Under the pieces are notes generated by a model, which was given only the letters and a program-made list of their open reading frames with translations, searched no databases and was not told where the DNA came from. From positions 1-64,000 of the forward strand of contig CAXAMN010003570.1 in the NCBI GenBank assembly GCA_963970005.1: a stretch of DNA of 64,000 nucleotides, in the 5' to 3' direction. Positions 55,101 through 64,000 of this stretch are shown in pieces (the first letter of the stretch is position 1; each line of letters begins with the position of its first letter). The DNA is from Durusdinium trenchii (Eukaryota > Sar > Dinophyceae > Suessiales > Symbiodiniaceae). The position numbers were made by a program, and so were the translations under genes.

Positions 55101-57832
55101 TCAGAGGAAGGCCCAAGGACTGAAATATTTCCAGGGGTGGGAATAGTTTAGCAGCTAGCAGTCTACAGAGCAGAGGCCTACAACACGAGGCAACCTTGCC
55201 CTTTCGGGGCACAGATCTTGCAGCTTCCACAAATCTACAGCTTCAGGGTCCACAAGAAAGATTTGGCTGCGGCGCCTATGACCTGGTAGCCCTGATCTGG
55301 CAGTTCCTTAGTCAAGGTCTGGGGTCCACTCCCAAGTTTGGTTTCTGGGTCCAGCTTCTGGCGTGGGCCCGCCGTCCAGAAAGTCACAGGCTTTGACACC
55401 AGATTTAAGTCCAGGGTGGCTTTGATGTGATCCCTACGCAATGGGGAGCATTTGGCCTGAGATGGCCCGAGCCACGTTCTTCATAGATCCACAACTGACA
55501 GCTCTCTTTTCTGGCAAGAGAGGTTGAAGGTTTACAGAACGAAAGGCGTCATAGGGATCCTTGTGACACCGTTCTTGTTCCCCCATGATTGTCATGCTTT
55601 GAAAGTCGATTCCGACTAAGTTATTCCCGGGTACCATCCACCCACCTCGACTTCAAGGTGTTACCAAAACTATTCTTGCAAAATAATTCCTGGAAACTAT
55701 TCCTCGGGGTGACCTCTACCCTGGAATAATTTATGATGGGAGGGCCCATGCACCAAGTCCTGCGCCTGCCACGCAAAAGCCACGGAGACCACGGGACGCC
55801 AGGGCGTACATGTGACCCCTTGCAGAGCACCAAGTCCTGCGCCTACCACGCAATCCCTTTGTCACTTCCCCACTTCGCAAAATGATTTTCAGACTGGTCT
55901 TCCTCCTTGTCTCGCCGCTGGCAACCTGTCGCAATTTCCTCACTTGTCTCCTTTCTTGTTTTTCACTGGCAACCTGTCGCGATGTGATTACAGTGGGTTG
56001 GATTCCCAGATTTCTTCTCAGTGAAGCCATGTTCGCCCAATGATCGTGATAGCATGCGCTCGGTGGCTCGGTGAACCTTCGTGCCTTGATGCTTCTGAAA
56101 ACGACATGTTTCGGAAAACCCACGTTGGCATTGCTCGAAGTGCGCAAATTGTTTTCTGACGTTGGACAAACCAAGGCTGACTTTGGAAATGCAACGTCGT
56201 GTTTCTGAAAGTACGCCGTTGTGTTAGTTATTAGTGAAAATGCACAGAGGCATGTGTCAAAAAACATAAATGAATTCCGATGAATTTCTGCAACATGCAA
56301 TGTCATGCCTTTGTAAGGACTGATTTATGCCCGTGGAAAGACCGCTCAAAATGCACACGTGCATTTCTGACAGCCCGCGACGGGATGCTTTTTAAATGCA
56401 GGGTTGCGTCGGGCCACGTCAGGGTTGCGTCGGGCCACGTCATGTTTGTGAGAACCTACACAGTTATTGGTGCAATGATATGCTCCTGACAAGCCAGAGT
56501 TGTGGCTTTGGAAGTGAAATGCCGCGCTGTATGTGGGAAAATACGCAACTTTAAGACAACACGTGTTTCCGAGGAGGCTTATCAGCGCGGTTCAACATGC
56601 AAAGTAATGTTTTTGAACCACATGCTTGCATTTGTCCAAATACACAGATGTACTCCTGAAAAAAGGCAACCAGTTTGCTCTTGAAAAAGTAGAGCGTGAT
56701 AAAGCCCTTCTTTTGTCTTTGTGTATGCCATGGCGAGTGAAAGCAAACCAACTGAACAAGTACTGTTTGGCGGTTTGGGGTAAATGCCGGTGTAATTGGA
56801 GTTGGAACTGTTGAATGAGCACCCTTTGAATTTGCTTCAGGTGTACAACTCAACCTGGAGCACGAAACCACTGCAAACCAACTGCCCCATTGCGTATAAT
56901 CTCCAACGCGTGGTGCGTGAACGCCTGCGACAAACCATTTGAACTATCAATTGGCGCGCCTGTGTGTCCAAATAATGCACATCGTTGAGAAAACCTGAAG
57001 CAATGTTGCCCCCCACCGGTTCGCACAGAGATTTTTCCGATCGCAGGATTGCTGAGTCTACAGCTGCTGCCATCGTCACCGCCAAATATCCAGATCTTTT
57101 GGCTGGCGTCCATCACTGCTGAGAGTGCGTCCCGGGTGGAAGGGCTGGAGCCACTTAAAGATGGAGTCGTCCATGCTGCAGGCGCCGACTGACAAATGGA
57201 AAACAATGCTTAAGAGTTGGGCGGGCGGCGGGTGTCTTCCACTCTATCCCCTTACGCAAATGAGTCGGAATGATCGATCAGCCAAATTTATGATAGCTCA
57301 TAACGCAAACATTGACCTAACCTTTCTGCGGCTGTTGACCTGAAGTGACCAAATGTGACAAGGATTACAGGAGGTCAACAGAATTACCGAACGTAGTGGA
57401 GCTCATAATCCAAACAATGTGGCCACATGACTTGCGCAAATACCAATGCGCAGTGGCCTTTGTGTCCAAGTAGTGGACATCATTGAGGCGACCTTAGACA
57501 AAATCCTGTGCAGTCTATGTAGGTTTTTGCGCGCGGGCTGACATTCACTCCCAACGTTTGCTGAGCCTCCTGCTGGAACCATCCCAGCCAGCGAATATCC
57601 ACATCCGTCCGCTTGCGTCCATGACAGCTGTGTGTTCAGAGCGGCCAATTGGGCTGGCGCTGCTTACTGCTGGAGTCTTCCACGTTGTACTTTCTGCCTT
57701 TCCAACAGGCGACTTCAGGCTTCAAACATATATCTGCTTGTGCGATCTTACGTGCCCTCTGCGTCTGATGCGATGGTCATGACCAAAATAGCCAGGCCTC
57801 CGCCACCAAGTAATACACACCATTGCTGTAGC
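45393..57832 (-). CDS. Multi-exon kelch-repeat protein with Ser/Thr-rich stalk (gene extent)
   Basis: Six kelch modules can be assembled on the minus strand, each with a consensus like W(T/S)TPSVSGTSP, R..H.AVMDASGKMWIFGG, then S.YLNDVHYLDTQ. The gene ends in a Ser/Thr-rich region and a short helical tail. Kelch repeats fold as blades of a beta-propeller and usually bind proteins or sugars; a Ser/Thr-rich stalk suggests a secreted or cell-surface product, which is inference. Every module is cut at the same two places: after A of the Ser codon in GSS (phase 1) and after LDTQ (phase 0). All exon lengths keep the frame. Of 12 donors placed, ten are GC and two GT; all acceptors are AG. An upstream half-module at 57798-57832 shows that the gene starts further right, but no earlier exon was found, so the 5' end is missing or far away. 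Confidence 0.75.
46420..46527 (-). CDS. Kelch gene: last kelch strand fused to start of Ser/Thr stalk
   Basis: 108 nt. It opens (S)YVNEVYCREVS, which aligns with the short kelch exon (S)RFNELHYLDTK, and turns into STTTTTSSSTTSSSTTSSST. The acceptor is CTCAG|GC and the donor A|GTGCCC, which in frame joins the terminal exon. The repeated DNA unit is 15 bp (gacgaactagtcgtc on the plus strand, 46425-46480). Without splicing the frame would end at about 46370. Confidence 0.55.
47127..47253 (-). CDS. Kelch module F, long exon
   Basis: The 127-nt exon reads AGTPMWSTPLVSGTIPFVRR then AHSAVYDGNGKMWIFGGKTD, with a CCAG|GC acceptor and an A|GCGGCC donor (GC type). A diverged relic of a short exon (CSGLDTG at about 47020-47045) lies just downstream, but the better in-frame continuation is the exon at 46420-46527. 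Confidence 0.65.
47760..47883 (-). CDS. Kelch module E, long exon (with short exon 47616-47650)
   Basis: The 124-nt exon reads AATPTWTTPSLSGTSPSGRE then QLTALMDWSGKMWIFGGTDG. Its acceptor is GTCAG|GC and its donor is A|GCGAGC (GC type). The 35-nt partner at 47616-47650 reads (S)RFNELHYLDTK and ends AAG|GTAGCG, the second GT donor. Confidence 0.7.
48114..48240 (-). CDS. Kelch module D, long exon (with short exon 48003-48040)
   Basis: The 127-nt exon reads AGTPTWTTPSVSGTSPEIRN then RHVAVMDGNGKMWIFGGWGP, with two extra residues in the loop before the donor (A|GCAGGC, GC type). The intron before it is 48241-48400. The 38-nt partner at 48003-48040 reads LYLNDVHCLDTQ and ends CAG|GCGCAA (GC donor). 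Confidence 0.75.
48526..48646 (-). CDS. Kelch module C, long exon (with short exon 48401-48438)
   Basis: The 121-nt exon reads AATPTWTTPSVAGTNPTARY then RHTGVMDASGKMWIFAGIDS. Its acceptor is CCCAG|GC and its donor is A|GTAAGAG, one of the two classical GT donors. The 38-nt partner at 48401-48438 reads (S)GYLNDVHYLDTQ between CTCAG and CAG|GCCAAT (GC donor). Confidence 0.75.
49128..53821 (-). mobile_element. ORF1-only LINE-like insertion with 20-bp flanking repeats
   Basis: GTGTTAACCAACAGCTTGCA at 49128-49147 and GTGTTGACCAACAGCTTGCA at 53802-53821 differ by one base and look like a target-site duplication. The 4.65 kb between them holds only minus-strand coding fragments of one type (next entry) and no endonuclease or RT. 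It sits in the 8.3-kb intron of the kelch gene in the same orientation. LINEs are normally truncated at the 5' end, so loss of ORF2 with a kept ORF1 suggests a half-LINE type element. No clear poly-A tail is seen at the 49.15-kb end. Confidence 0.5.
49680..53700 (-). pseudogene. Long retroelement ORF1-like protein with coiled coil, decayed
   Basis: It starts MSRSSPDSGMNGVSSADDGS at 53689, continues through a coiled coil (EFRLREMIQEAEGATIRIQ, AMRNVADQLQARMLALQDEN, one TGA near 53114), then VYPPDDVHYEVGNIARRDRS and YVRGACYKDPKYGEWKRLLV. Near 51.1 kb it reads AEWIKLQPLPFGASKDMLMQ then GARAWLIASSEPIPSGILLY, which resembles the conserved block of dinoflagellate LINE ORF1 proteins as I remember them. 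The last part (PKWYQLPEAIPIDQAEMSAC to DRWDKNLTTDHLQRMIQNYS) ends near 49683. At least six frameshifts or stops. The family assignment is from memory and not certain. Confidence 0.45.
54112..54640. repeat. 77-bp satellite array
   Basis: About seven to eight units, for example CACCAAGTCCTGCGC, GCAAAAGCCACGGAGACC, ACAGGACGCCAGGGCGTACA and CCGACCCCTTGCGAAG in order. Starts at 54356, 54433 and 55751/55828 give a 77-bp period; some units are shorter or fused. Long frames on both strands across the array (plus 53845-54720, minus 53848-54594) are by-products of the repeat. It lies in the large kelch intron. Confidence 0.8.
54950..55400. repeat. Weak direct duplication, about 110 bp, 295 bp apart
   Basis: GGTCTGGGGTC(T/C)(G/A)CTCCCAAGTTTGGT and flanking matches occur near 55019 and again near 55314. 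Identity fades outside this core. It lies in the large kelch intron. Confidence 0.4.
55751..55860. repeat. Outlying copies of the 77-bp satellite
   Basis: One complete unit (55751-55827) and part of a second, the same as the array at 54112-54640 and separated from it by 1.1 kb of unrelated DNA. Confidence 0.8.
57065..57188 (-). CDS. Kelch module B, long exon (with short exon 56960-56994)
   Basis: The 124-nt exon reads SAPAAWTTPSLSGSSPSTRD then ALSAVMDASQKIWIFGGDDG, between a CAG acceptor and an A|GC donor. The 35-nt partner at 56960-56994 reads (S)FLNDVHYLDTQ and ends CAG|GCGCGC (GC donor). The next exon in frame is at 48646, so this donor opens an 8,313-bp intron (48647-56959). Confidence 0.7.
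57574..57697 (-). CDS. Kelch module A, long exon (with short exon 57458-57492)
   Basis: The 124-nt exon reads AESTTWKTPAVSSASPIGRS then EHTAVMDASGRMWIFAGWDG. Its acceptor is AAG|GC and its donor is A|GCAGGAGG (GC type). The 35-nt partner at 57458-57492 reads (S)RLNDVHYLDTK, between TAAG and a GC donor. Confidence 0.7.
57798..57832 (-). CDS. Kelch gene: upstream short exon
   Basis: 35 nt reading (S)YSNGVYYLVAE, a diverged version of the S.LNDVHYLDTQ exon. It is bordered by an acceptor-like gag and a GC donor (GAG|GCC), exactly as in the other modules. Its long partner exon was not found upstream. Confidence 0.4.
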
Positions 57833-57849
57833 CTCAAACGCGCAGTTCT

Positions 57850-60800
57850 TGCAACAAACAAATCAATCGACGCGTGGACACCATTAATTTGTTTTGAAGG
57901 GTCGAGTGCGATGTCTCCGTCGCTAGTTCTTTGGATCAAAGTGCATGATATTTTCAATGCGTCCAGCATTTAGCAAGGCACTGCGGATAGAACCGAATAG
58001 CATTGATTCCATATCAAACTCACATGCCTTTCTGTCATGTAGACTGGTGAGTTGGCAATCGTTCGAACGCAGGGGCCCACTTTTATGCAGTTCTTTTTTG
58101 GAATTTTAAAGCATCTATGAACAGAATGGATTATGGATATACATATACTAATACACATACTGAAACATTGAAACATCAAGGGCACGCTCTCTAGTTACAT
58201 CATCTGTTACATCCACGTTCATGTGAGTTTTCCAGGGCCGGGGCCTTACAAATCAACAGACGATTGATCACAATATGCGCAATACACCACACTCAAACAA
58301 GAACTCCCAAGGTTGTCGCCATATGGGGCTAAGTGTGCTGCAAGTCCGCATGATATTTTTGCTGCTTGTTGTCAAGGTTCCATCTCGGATCGATGAAGCA
58401 GGACTATCGGCTTGAAATACCCCCTTGCTGCAGCCGCAGCTGATGCTGATGCCACTGTTGAACAGAGCGTTGAAAAGAGCAAACTTTACGTTAGCGGCCG
58501 ATGCTGGTCATACATGAGACGTGAGGGGGGCGAAAACCAGCCCTCGCAAACGCTTAGCTTAGGGCAACTTGTTTCGCTCAAGAGGCTCCAGCAAGCGATG
58601 CGAGTCTCCAACACTCCCGCACAGATCCCCCTGACAATTTTCACTTCGTTTGCAAGATTCATTTTGTTGCTTTGTCCAATGTCCTATCGCTAGAACGGTT
58701 TTTTTCGGAAGTGCCCTCTTTCGGCCCGAGACAGCCTCCAAGCAAAGCGCACAAGGGCAGCAACAAAAACACCTCCTCAAGGGTCTTTCTGGGAGAACTT
58801 GGCTCTATAGAACCCGGAACCCTTTGCGCAAGGCGTCCTTTGTCGCTGCGAGCGCAGAAGGGCGCCAGCCCATTCGTCAGCTCTCTCCATCTAGATCTGT
58901 AAGCCACACCGCCTTCCCATACCTGTATCGACAATTCATCTCAAACAGCGCTCACCAGCTTCATTGCAAGTGAGCGTCAATTTTTTATCCTTTTTTACCC
59001 CGAGACGGCCTTCAAAGAAAGCGCAAGGGCACCAACAAAAGCTCCTCCTAAAGGCTTTTTCTGGCGCTAGAACACACTTTTTCATGTGCGCCCTTTTGAC
59101 GGAGGGGGCCCTCCGACACAACGCGCCAACCCAAAAGTGCGGCCTAAAGGCTTTTCTTCGACTCTTTGCGTTTGGGTCTGTCTGTCCTTTCACGCGTGGT
59201 TCGACTTCAGGCATGGCCCGACTCGACGAACTAAGACAAAAACATTGTAAACAACAACGCGCTATTTAGAGGAACCAATTTGCCAAAGCGCTCCAAAAGA
59301 TGCCGTCATGCCCAGTTGATGATGCGAAAAATGCTAGCGGGACCCGTTGCAGCATCACTTGCGTCACAAGAGAGCCCTCAAATAGCGACATGGTGTAAAC
59401 CAAGGTTCTTTTTCGTTCTTCCCCAGCAGTCTCTGGGTTCACCCTTCCAAAGCCTATGTGAAAGTGCGCCCATTTATGTTGTCCAAATGCATTTTTCTAC
59501 GCGTGCGAAAGCGCGTCAGCTCAGCGCAATCCCAAACAGCATCAGAATGTACACATGGAAAGAACTCGGCCTAAACAATCCATAACAACTGGAAAATGCA
59601 CATTCAACCTGTTCTTGGAATCGTTCCAGGATAAGCTGTACATCAGTACGCACTAGACAGGAATTTCTACAGCTGCTGGGCGGTCACGAGTGCTCTTGGC
59701 AGAGTGGCAAATGCAATATGCGTGAAACTTACTTCTCTGCAAATCATCGTTCTGCGTTCTTCTTGCGGTTCTTGTCCTCGTCAACTTGATACACGCGTGA
59801 GCAAGTCGCGCTCAGCAACAAAAGGGGCGTCGCACTCTCCGTGAGCGCGTCGCTGATCATGGTGTGCGTTGACATCCAGTGGAGCTTCTCCAGCTTCTCC
59901 TCCTTGAGGGAAGATGTGCCATGTGCGCCCCGTGCTTCCCATAGGCCTTGATGGATTGACTTCAGCTGTTTTCAGATGATCGCATAGTGATCGGCGATCG
60001 GGAAACTGCAAGTAAGGGTGGAACTCGAAATCTCATGATGGGTTCCCAGCCCCTTCGACAGCGCAGAAGGGCGCGGATCTTGTCCGCTTTCAATTCCGGA
60101 TTGCAACAAAAATGTCTCTGCCTGTAGCGTGGACCTGCGTGCACGTTGGTCGTTGACTCGCTGACGAAAAGCCTAGCAGCAACGTGCCATAAATGTATGC
60201 GCTTTCATCATGTGTTCAAAGGGTTTTAGCGAAACCTGAATACTACATCTTTGAGAGGACGGTGGGCCTAACTGTGTCTCCATTGAGGGCGCTTGGCAAG
60301 TAGCTCATACGACAGGCGAAATCTGGACGGCCCGCCTAGAAACCCAAGCTGGTGAACCTACCGCTGAACAAAGTTTAGTGATATCATCAGGTTTGAAGAA
60401 TTTTTCTGCCAGCTTCCTGCCACTATACCGACCTTAATGCGACGAATGGCCCTTGATGAATCTCAAACACAATCTTCTTCAGCAAAATTCAGCAAATGCC
60501 TTTCCGCAGTACCTATAGGATTGCTCTCCTCCCGAGATACCACATCACATCCACCCAAGAGAATCCATGATTCCTTGGCCTCTGGGAGGTAGCTCTAAAG
60601 CAAAATCACCCACATGCATAGTCAACAGTGCCATGCGTCGTCCGGTATCTTCCAGCTTACAAAAGCAAGCTGGATATATGACGCTTGCTGTCAACCCGCC
60701 CTTCGAGAAACTCTGCCCACTGTCAAGACTGCAATTTGCTTCCCCACGCTGTGATGGTCGTGTGAAGATCACCGTCACCTGTCGGGCTATCTGACCTGAT

Positions 60801-60900
60801 TTCCTCAGTCTGCTCAACATTGCCGAGCGGCACCCATCGGCTCTTCCACTTTCTCGCTTCTGAAACATACATCTATACAAAGCTATGGCATGTACATGTA
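57850..60900. other. No recognisable gene; degenerate tandem repeats at 58.73-59.17 kb
   Basis: A unit of about 75 bp (cccgagac(a/g)gcct(c/t)caa then (a/g)aaagcgcaagggca ... cctaaaggctttttctgg) occurs near 58727-58800 and 58995-59070, with a third weaker copy near 59095-59165. Frames across it are repeat shadows. The rest of the stretch has only short frames. Confidence 0.45.
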
Positions 60901-60905
60901 ACTGG

Positions 60906-60972
60906 TGCTACATCTGATCACGCCTCCCGAGTTTAACGTCTCTCAGAAGTTAAGCGAGTCAGGATTAGCACG
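60906..60972 (+). ncRNA. 5S rRNA-like sequence, degenerate
   Basis: TCTCAGAAGTTAAGCGAGTCAGG at 60941-60963 resembles the eukaryotic 5S core (TCTCGGAAGCTAAGC, then GGTCAGG) that contains internal promoter box A. It is followed by ATTAGCAC, close to the TTAGTAC of the intermediate element after a short gap. Upstream, ACGCCTCCCGA lies at about the right distance for the 5S ACGCGCCCGA. The 5' end is short and box C is not recognisable, so it is at best a pseudogene or a 5S-derived fragment. It lies about 90 bp beyond the end of copia B. Confidence 0.3.
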
Positions 60973-61056
60973 CTTCACTCATGCGCTGAACTAATTAGCT
61001 CGTAACCCTTCAGTACCTCTTCAAGACCAAGATGTACCTACTCTAGCTCAAGCCGT

Positions 61057-61847
61057 TCACGCTCTCAAAGTCAGCTCATGCTCACCTTCCAAGTAGTGGA
61101 AGTTCTTGCCTTTCATAGCTGTAGTCATTTTCTCTTCGGTGACAGCTTTCGTTAGCACGTCGGCCAACATTCGGTCGGTGCCTTCCTTCTTGAGACGAAA
61201 TTCTTTCTTTGCTGTACGCTCTTGTACCCAGTGGTACTGAGTGTCAACATGTTTGGCTCGCCCCAAACCTCGACGGTTTTTCATGGCGATGTTAGCGGAA
61301 GCGTCCATTGTCACCCCTTTGCTGGGAAACAAGCCCCAGTCTCTTGCAGTTGATGCGACTCCAAGCATCTGACATGCTCCTGAAACAAGTCCGTAGTACT
61401 CGGATTCGCCACTGCTGAGGGCGACAACTCCTTGACCTTTGCTGTATGTGTGAGACAGCATTTGTTGGCTATGAGCACGCCTCCTGACACACTCTTTCGT
61501 GTCCTTATGCAACCTGCATGGTCGGCATCTGACCACATGTTGAAGGGGTTGCAGGCGCTTTGATTTGGAAACAACTGTGCAACTCTTGGTCGATACCTGA
61601 CATATCTGGCCAATCGTTTCAGCATATTCCAGTGCCTCGATGTTGGACTCTGTAGACCTTGTGCCAACGAGCGCGTTGCAGTTTGCAGATCAGGTCGATC
61701 TTGTGCCAAATACGCGGCTCTCACAGCAATAGATCTATACATCGTTGCATCTTCGGCACTCAGTGGAACTTTTTCTTTATCAGTTGCTCTTGACTTGGCT
61801 TGGCCAAAGGTGTCTTGACCTTGCCTGGTTGACCAGCGCCTAACCAC
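61057..61847 (-). pseudogene. copia B RNase H and polyprotein end
   Basis: LSAEDATMYRSIAVRAAYLA and DRPDLQTATRSLAQGL lead to the RNase H start WSDADHAGCIRTRKSVSGGV. A frameshift near 61470 moves the domain into a second frame: GVVALSSGESEYYGLVSGAC, SANIAMKNRRGLGRAKHVDT and LADVLTKAVTEEKM. All main blocks are present, so the domain is complete apart from the shifts. Unlike element A there is no extension after RNase H. Confidence 0.8.
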
Positions 61848-62284
61848 TTAATGATCAACTCTGCATGTCTTGGATCTGGTTCCCACCAAATGCCTTCATT
61901 TGACCAAGTGATGATGCGGTTCAACACTCTGATCTGTTGGCTTGCTTTTGGTGATCCAGGTGGCCAAGAATGCCTCGTTCCACAACTTGCCATTCTTTGG
62001 CTGCTGAAGCGCGAAACCATTTGATATCTTCAAAAACTTCCAACTGTCGTGAAATCATCTCCATGCGCTTCTGTTCGAAGTTCTCTGGATGCATGGTAGT
62101 AAATACATGGATTGGACGTCCCTTGTAAAAATCCTAGCTTCTTCGTGAACTCTGCGATGGTCAGCTCCCAGTTCATGGGCGCGTCTCTGGTGCCATACAG
62201 GCTTCTGACCAATCTGCCTACCACATCTCCATCTTCTGGCTTCTTGCCTTCAGATGGAATCTCAACATAGAGTTCTCTTGTTGC
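61760..62284 (-). pseudogene. copia B RT palm and connection
   Basis: In frame with the upstream part after the TAG: VRSLYGTRDAPMNWELTIAE, SNPCIYYHASREL and HGDDFTTVGSF, the GDD-like catalytic motif. A fifth A in the run at 62032-62036 shifts the frame and produces the stop at 62030. One base missing near 61973 changes it again, after which SPKASQQIRVLNRIITWSNE and DPRHAELIIKWLGAGQPG are read. Confidence 0.8.
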
Positions 62285-64000
62285 CTAGGAGTAGAAATGA
62301 GCTCTCTTCACATCTAAAAATCCTAGAAAAGATAGCTTTGTCTTTCTTTTCTCGCCTTTCTCCAATGGAAGGCTGTCGCTGACTGCAATGGTTAGCAGTA
62401 GCTTCAAAGCTGCTAGGCTCGGCATGGCTGCGAAAAATTCGTCGAAACCTGAGCCTCTTTTGATTTCTTGCGCCACCAATCGACTTCTGTAGAGAGGATT
62501 GGTTTCATCTTGCTTGTTCACATCTACCCATCGAGTTCCAATGGTTTTGGTTCCTTTTGGAACTTTGCTTCTTGGGATCTTTTCCCAAACTCCCATTGAT
62601 TCGACAATGTCGATCTCATCTTTCCTGGCTTTCTCTACCTTCTCAGGTAGAAGCTCTTTTCCACTGATGTCATCATTGTACCACCAGTCTTTTGCCTCTT
62701 CTGCCATTTCTTCTGGCAGTGGGATCTTCTCTTCACATACTGGTTTCTCTGGGTCGATGCTGGACAGCACTCTCTCTCTCTCTCTATCTTCTAGGATTGG
62801 GCTTTCTAGAGCCATCTCGATGCTCTGGATGTCTCTTGCTCTCTCGGCTTCATCTTCACGTTCGCCTTCTGCCTTTCTCTTCTCGTCTCTATCTACTCTG
62901 GCTTTTGCTGTGGGTGATCTTGCTGGTTCATGTTGTTCTTCATGTTCTCTCTTTTCTCCATGTGGTTCAGGTTCGCGTGGTCTGCGCATACCTGATGCTG
63001 ATGCTGATGCTGTGCCTGGTGTTGGTGGTGCTGCTTCTGGTTCGTACAACAGTTCTGTCACGATGTCCATCTTGTGAGGTAATGCTCCATTGAGTATCTC
63101 TGGTGGAAGGTCTCTTGTCATGACTCCACTCTCAATGATTGCATTGTTTGCATGGTTTCTTGTGACTCGGTGCCAGACGGTAGACCAATCAGGTCCTCCT
63201 GGCATTGTGGTTTGAAAACAATGAGCTTCGATGTCAAGTCGTGCGAACACTCGACATGAATCGGGGACTCCCGATGGTCTTTTGCCTTCGTAACCATGAA
63301 GGATTTGAGGTCTCTTGCCACTGACTGGCTGTGGCATGCCAGTGACTGCCTCTCCTACTCTGCTTTCGTGTCTTGCTACTCTTGGGTTTTCTTCTTCTTC
63401 TTCTCCTCTAATGTGCTCTTCTAATCTGTCTCGACACCTGTTGGTGTGCTGGATGCCTGAAGTTCTTTTGCCAATCTGTGCGGCATCACAAGCTGGGCAA
63501 CCTGCAGTGTACCCAAACTTCTCCAGGTCTTTCTTGGTGATGTGAAGCCTTCTCAGTCTTCTTTTCTTGTCATCGATTGCCGGTGGTTGGACTAGAGCCT
63601 CACCACTTGGACTGGCAATGATTGGTTCCCTTGGGGCTGCAATCGCTGGCTCTTCGCGAATTGCTTGAGGATCCCAGGGAATCCCAGTGATCGATTTCAG
63701 CAACTCTGAATCATATCGATCTTCTTCGGGCTTTCTTCGAATGGACTGCACTGTAAAAACGCCACAGGTGTTTCCTACTATCTTCTCTGTGGTTGTGTCT
63801 TTCACTCCTAGAAAAATTCCCTTAGTCCATTGGGCCTCGAACTTGTGACCTCTCTTGAGGTATCCGATGGCCTCACCGAAAGGTGGAATCGCTACTTTCC
63901 ATTCACGTCCACGAAGTCTTGAGTATGGCGTCTTTCCGTCTTGGAGTTCGGTAGATCGGAAAAACAGGTTGTAGACTGTGGATGCGTGTTCAACTAACCA
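62285..64000 (-). pseudogene. copia B integrase C-terminal region and start of RT
   Basis: The frame is already open at the window edge (WLVEHASTVYNLFFRSTELQ, GKTPYSRLRGREWKVAIPPF, integrase C-terminal domain). It carries a Cys/His motif region (YTAGCPACDAAQIGKRTSGI ... HTNRCRDRLEEHI), an acidic linker, and RT fingers WVDVNKQDETNPLYRSRLVA and motif A SFLGFLDVKRAHFYS. At 62285-62287 a TAG interrupts RT; the next codons in the same frame continue the domain (ATRELYVEIPSEGKK), so this is a plain nonsense mutation. Confidence 0.85.

Larger units (their letters stand above)
61057..64000 (-). mobile_element. Ty1/copia-type retrotransposon B, partial, runs off window
   Basis: The integrase C-terminus, RT and RNase H of a second copia lineage, clearly different in sequence from element A. 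It is open from the window edge at 64000 to a TAG at 62285. Four or more lesions follow. The RNase H end (LADVLTKAVTEEKMTTAMKG, stop at 61057) is the natural end of the polyprotein. A 3' LTR would be expected just below 61057 but cannot be recognised without the other copy. Confidence 0.85.

Overview
The window looks like nuclear DNA of a dinoflagellate. No long intact gene is visible. Base composition is mostly moderate with sharp AT-rich islands, and mobile-element wrecks and short tandem repeats are everywhere. The one gene that can be rebuilt exon by exon uses mainly GC-AG introns, a splice-site habit known from dinoflagellates. I saw no bacterial operon, tRNA, CRISPR array or spliced-leader RNA.

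Layout. 0-1.3 kb: the endonuclease part of a LINE ORF2 on the minus strand, frameshifted. 1.8-3.7 kb: an AT-rich block and two repeat clusters. 3.7-15.1 kb: no recognisable gene. 15.1-23.06 kb: a nearly complete Ty1/copia retrotransposon on the minus strand (gag, protease, integrase, RT, RNase H, plus an unusual membrane-spanning C-terminal extension). It is broken by point lesions and by a 136-bp inversion inside the RT. 23-27.2 kb: minisatellites and a duplicated exon-like module. 27.4-34.4 kb: a decayed transposase-like gene on the minus strand, split by a 2,076-bp terminal-inverted-repeat element that carries a 31-bp palindrome array. 34.4-45 kb: mostly unrecognised, with a few acidic exon-like frames (poly-Q, poly-E) and paired direct repeats.

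45.4-57.8 kb holds the most informative locus: a minus-strand gene of repeated kelch modules ending in a Ser/Thr-rich stalk. Each 53-55 residue module is cut into a 121-127 nt and a 35-38 nt exon. Twelve junctions can be placed and ten of them have GC donors. One 8.3-kb intron has absorbed a 4.65-kb LINE ORF1-only insertion with 20-bp flanking repeats and a 77-bp satellite. 57.9-61 kb: no gene, but a 5S-rRNA-like stretch at 60.9 kb. 61.06-64 kb: a second, different copia polyprotein (integrase C-terminus, RT, RNase H) running off the window edge, with one in-frame stop and several frameshifts.

Apart from the kelch gene, little here looks like working host sequence. The coding signal is mainly retroelement and transposon debris. 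All identifications rest on reading motifs by eye; no database search was possible.
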